Below, one piece after another: positions 62,601 to 64,000 of a stretch of 64,000 nt of DNA. A program made the position numbers and the translations under genes. The stretch covers positions 149,907,601 through 149,971,600 of the forward strand of contig CM038221.1 of assembly GCA_021442155.1 (NCBI GenBank), written 5' to 3'. This DNA is from Cymbidium sinense (lineage: Eukaryota; Streptophyta; Magnoliopsida; Asparagales; Orchidaceae). The notes below the pieces were generated by a model. The model did not search any database. It worked only from the letters and a program-made list of their open reading frames with translations, and was not told where the DNA came from. The number at the start of each line of letters is the position of its first letter. Positions within the stretch are counted from its first letter, which is position 1.

Positions 62601-63771
62601 AGTGGGTCAAATGGTTTGATGAAGGCTTGATTCAAGTTTGGTTGAACTCACATATGGACTTTTGATTGAAATATAAATCCATTTGCAAGTGATTTGGAGT
62701 CAAATGGGTTTTGATTCATTTGAAAATTTCAAGTTCAAAGGGTGAACATTAGTTTGACTTGGGTTTGATTTTTTTGAATTTAGTTTTGGTTTGACAATTG
62801 AAGTTTATGTTTATGTTTGGATTCATGATTGAAGGATTGATCAAATCATGAAGAAAAATTAAGGGTTTGGCTTGATTTGAGGTTGATTTGATCAAGTTCA
62901 AGAATTTGACTTGAAAGGTTTAAGTTGGATTTAGGGTAGATTTGGGTTTGAGTTTTGGATTCATGACTGAAGGATTGATTGAAGCATGAAGAAAAATCAA
63001 TGGTTTGGCTTGATTTGAGGTTGATTTGATCAAGTTCAAGAATCTGACTTAAATAGATTGCATTTTGATTAAATTTGGGTTCAAATTTAATTTGTTTTGG
63101 TAATTTGAATTTATATTTGTGAATATAAATGAGAATATAAATGGGTTATGAGAAAATTTCTTGAATTTGAAGTGATTAGAATTTGATTTACGCTAAGCCC
63201 ATCAAGATGGAATCAAAGTGACTTAGAAAAGATTTTTGAACTTGGAATTGAGTTTTGGATTTAGTTTTGGTTATTTGAATTTATGTTTTATTTATATTTG
63301 TGAATATAAATGAGAAAATTAATGGGTCATGAGAAAGTTTCTTGAATTTGAATTGATTTGGATTTGATTTGAGCTAAGTCTATAAGATGGAATCAAAGGG
63401 ACTTAAGAAAGATTTTAGATTTGGAATTCAATCATGGGTTTCAATCATTTGAATTGATTTGAATTTGAGAAAATTAACTGAGTTTATTTGAGGTTGAATT
63501 TATTTTGAGATTTGATTTAGAATTGATTTGGAGTTTGACTTGAAAGAAGGAAGTGAAGATTTGGTTCAAGCTATAGGGTAGGCAAATTTTCCTAACACCC
63601 CTAAGGCATGACCTATTCATATGGCTAACTCTTCTAAGTCTCCAGGGTTAGGTTGAGTGTTCACCTAATCACTAGAAATGTCTTAAGACTAAGGAACCCT
63701 TAGTGTCTAAGAGGAGTCCTATGTCTAAGATGGAGAGGTAGAGGACTCATTCTAAAAATGAGGTCAATAAT

Positions 63772-63776
63772 GGATG
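63772..63776. other. Target-site duplication, right copy
   Basis: GGATG directly after the E3 right LTR, followed by ATAGC, which continues the E2 gag target seen uninterrupted in E1 near 11158-11170. Confidence 0.8.
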
Positions 63777-64000
63777 ATAGCTACCAGGGGTGAGTATGTA
63801 TATCGTTGTTGAGAGTATAGCTAAGGAGAAGGCGGCAAATGCCATGGAGGTTATTGTGGCGGCTGATATGATGGTAGATAATGGTAAAGGAGGCAAAAGT
63901 GAAGTGGGAGATCTCATGTGATCCCGTGGTTGCCCCTTGTCCAATGTTAGCCTCTATTTTCTTCAAGGTGACTTTGGCTTTAATGAATGATCCTGAAAAG
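63772..64000 (-). pseudogene. E2 gag, resumed after the E3 insertion
   Basis: Collinear with 11160-11370 of E1 and 51826-52070 of E3: the Pro/Gly/Tyr-rich patch of gag, ending in the window near the block before the capsid-like domain. The sense strand is minus. Two overlapping short open pieces here are in different frames, and neither spans the fragment. The rest of E2 (capsid domain, leader, PBS, 5' LTR) is expected right of the window. Confidence 0.85.

Larger units (their letters stand above)
35822..63771 (-). mobile_element. E3: full-length Tat/Ogre-type LTR retrotransposon, about 28 kb
   Basis: Structurally complete, transcribed right to left. LTRs are 35822-43336 and 56181-63771, the PBS is 56151-56170, and the target duplication is GGATG. 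The two LTRs share variants that E1 and E2 lack, for example 'ctcattctaaaaatgagg' before the terminus where E1 has 'ctccaaaagtgagg'. This supports their being a pair made by one insertion. The internal region is 12.8 kb, with gag near 54386-51200, protease near 50530-50160, RT 49327-48240, RNase H near 47700-47000 and integrase near 46990-45950. It inserted into the E2 gag in the same orientation. Stops and frameshifts make it non-autonomous now. Confidence 0.9.
56181..63771 (-). repeat. E3 right (5') LTR, about 7.6 kb
   Basis: Starts TGGTGAATTATTTC beside the PBS spacer and ends at GAGGTCAATAAT (63760-63771), against the target duplicate. It is collinear with 35822-43336. Contents in sense order: 'gatttgatttga'-rich DNA (63560-62760), TTGACC array (62600-61830), TATAT dyad (61354-61370), TTAATTAA-rich DNA (60550-59400), conserved island with the palindrome ACCCCGGGGT (58850-58960), pyrimidine run (57700-57772) and the PBS-side 1.5 kb. 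It has the longest plus-strand ORF of any LTR copy (58830-59192), but this is not kept elsewhere. Confidence 0.88.

Noticed and set aside
1..64000. A roughly 20-kb tandem repeat array (satellite-like)
   Set aside because: The period comes from nesting. LTR termini, two PBSs and a GGATG target duplication show separate insertions; units differ in content (E2 is split and E1 sits in an LTR).

Overview
The window is plant nuclear DNA, roughly two thirds A+T, made entirely of decayed copies of one very large Ty3/gypsy (Metaviridae) LTR retrotransposon family of the Tat/Ogre type. No host gene, tRNA, rRNA or CRISPR array was recognised. The lineage call rests on three things: a primer-binding site of the form TGGCGACTCyrCTGGGGA read on the minus strand; the order gag, protease, reverse transcriptase, RNase H, integrase; and diagnostic motifs such as YPKGFVP in gag, LLGRPW in protease, FMDGSS and YVDD in RT, and ATDYFSKWAEA in integrase. 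The host is a land plant, probably a large-genome angiosperm; I cannot name it.

Three copies lie on the minus strand and are nested. E2 is the outer copy: part of its 3' LTR (23133-27648), its 3' region and pol (27649-35821), and more of its gag after 63772. E1 (about 2736-23132) sits inside the E2 LTR: its right LTR ends exactly where the E2 LTR resumes at an internal position. E3 (35822-63771, about 28 kb) sits inside the E2 gag, flanked by the 5-bp target duplication GGATG (35817-35821 and 63772-63776). The left 2.7 kb (1-2735) is a patchwork of the same family on the opposite strand: an LTR fragment, the start of a second LTR inserted in it, and an integrase fragment.

Reading E3 along its sense (minus) strand: a 7.6-kb LTR (63771 to 56181), the PBS (56170-56151), a 1.2-kb leader packed with hairpins (55760-54540), gag (start near 54386), the protease, a Lys- and Arg/Gly-rich linker, RT, RNase H, integrase (natural stop at 45950-45952), a four-copy 40-bp repeat, about 2 kb of degenerate GACTCACATC/CCACTGGGG repeats, and a 7.5-kb 3' LTR (43336 to 35822). 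E1 has the same layout with a 12.3-kb internal region. All coding regions carry stops, frameshifts and many small indels, so none of the copies can now move by itself.

The most interesting structure is the leader between PBS and gag. E1 carries about 18 short inverted repeats and E3 about 13. The loop (AATTTGGGTA on the plus strand) stays nearly constant while both arms of the stem change together. This is the pattern of conserved RNA structure, and I know of no description of it. Other points are LTRs of 7.3-7.6 kb, PBS-complementary motifs in the 3' region, a TTGACC array upstream of a TATAT-centred dyad in every LTR, and in-frame TAG codons where a sister copy keeps CAG or CAA.
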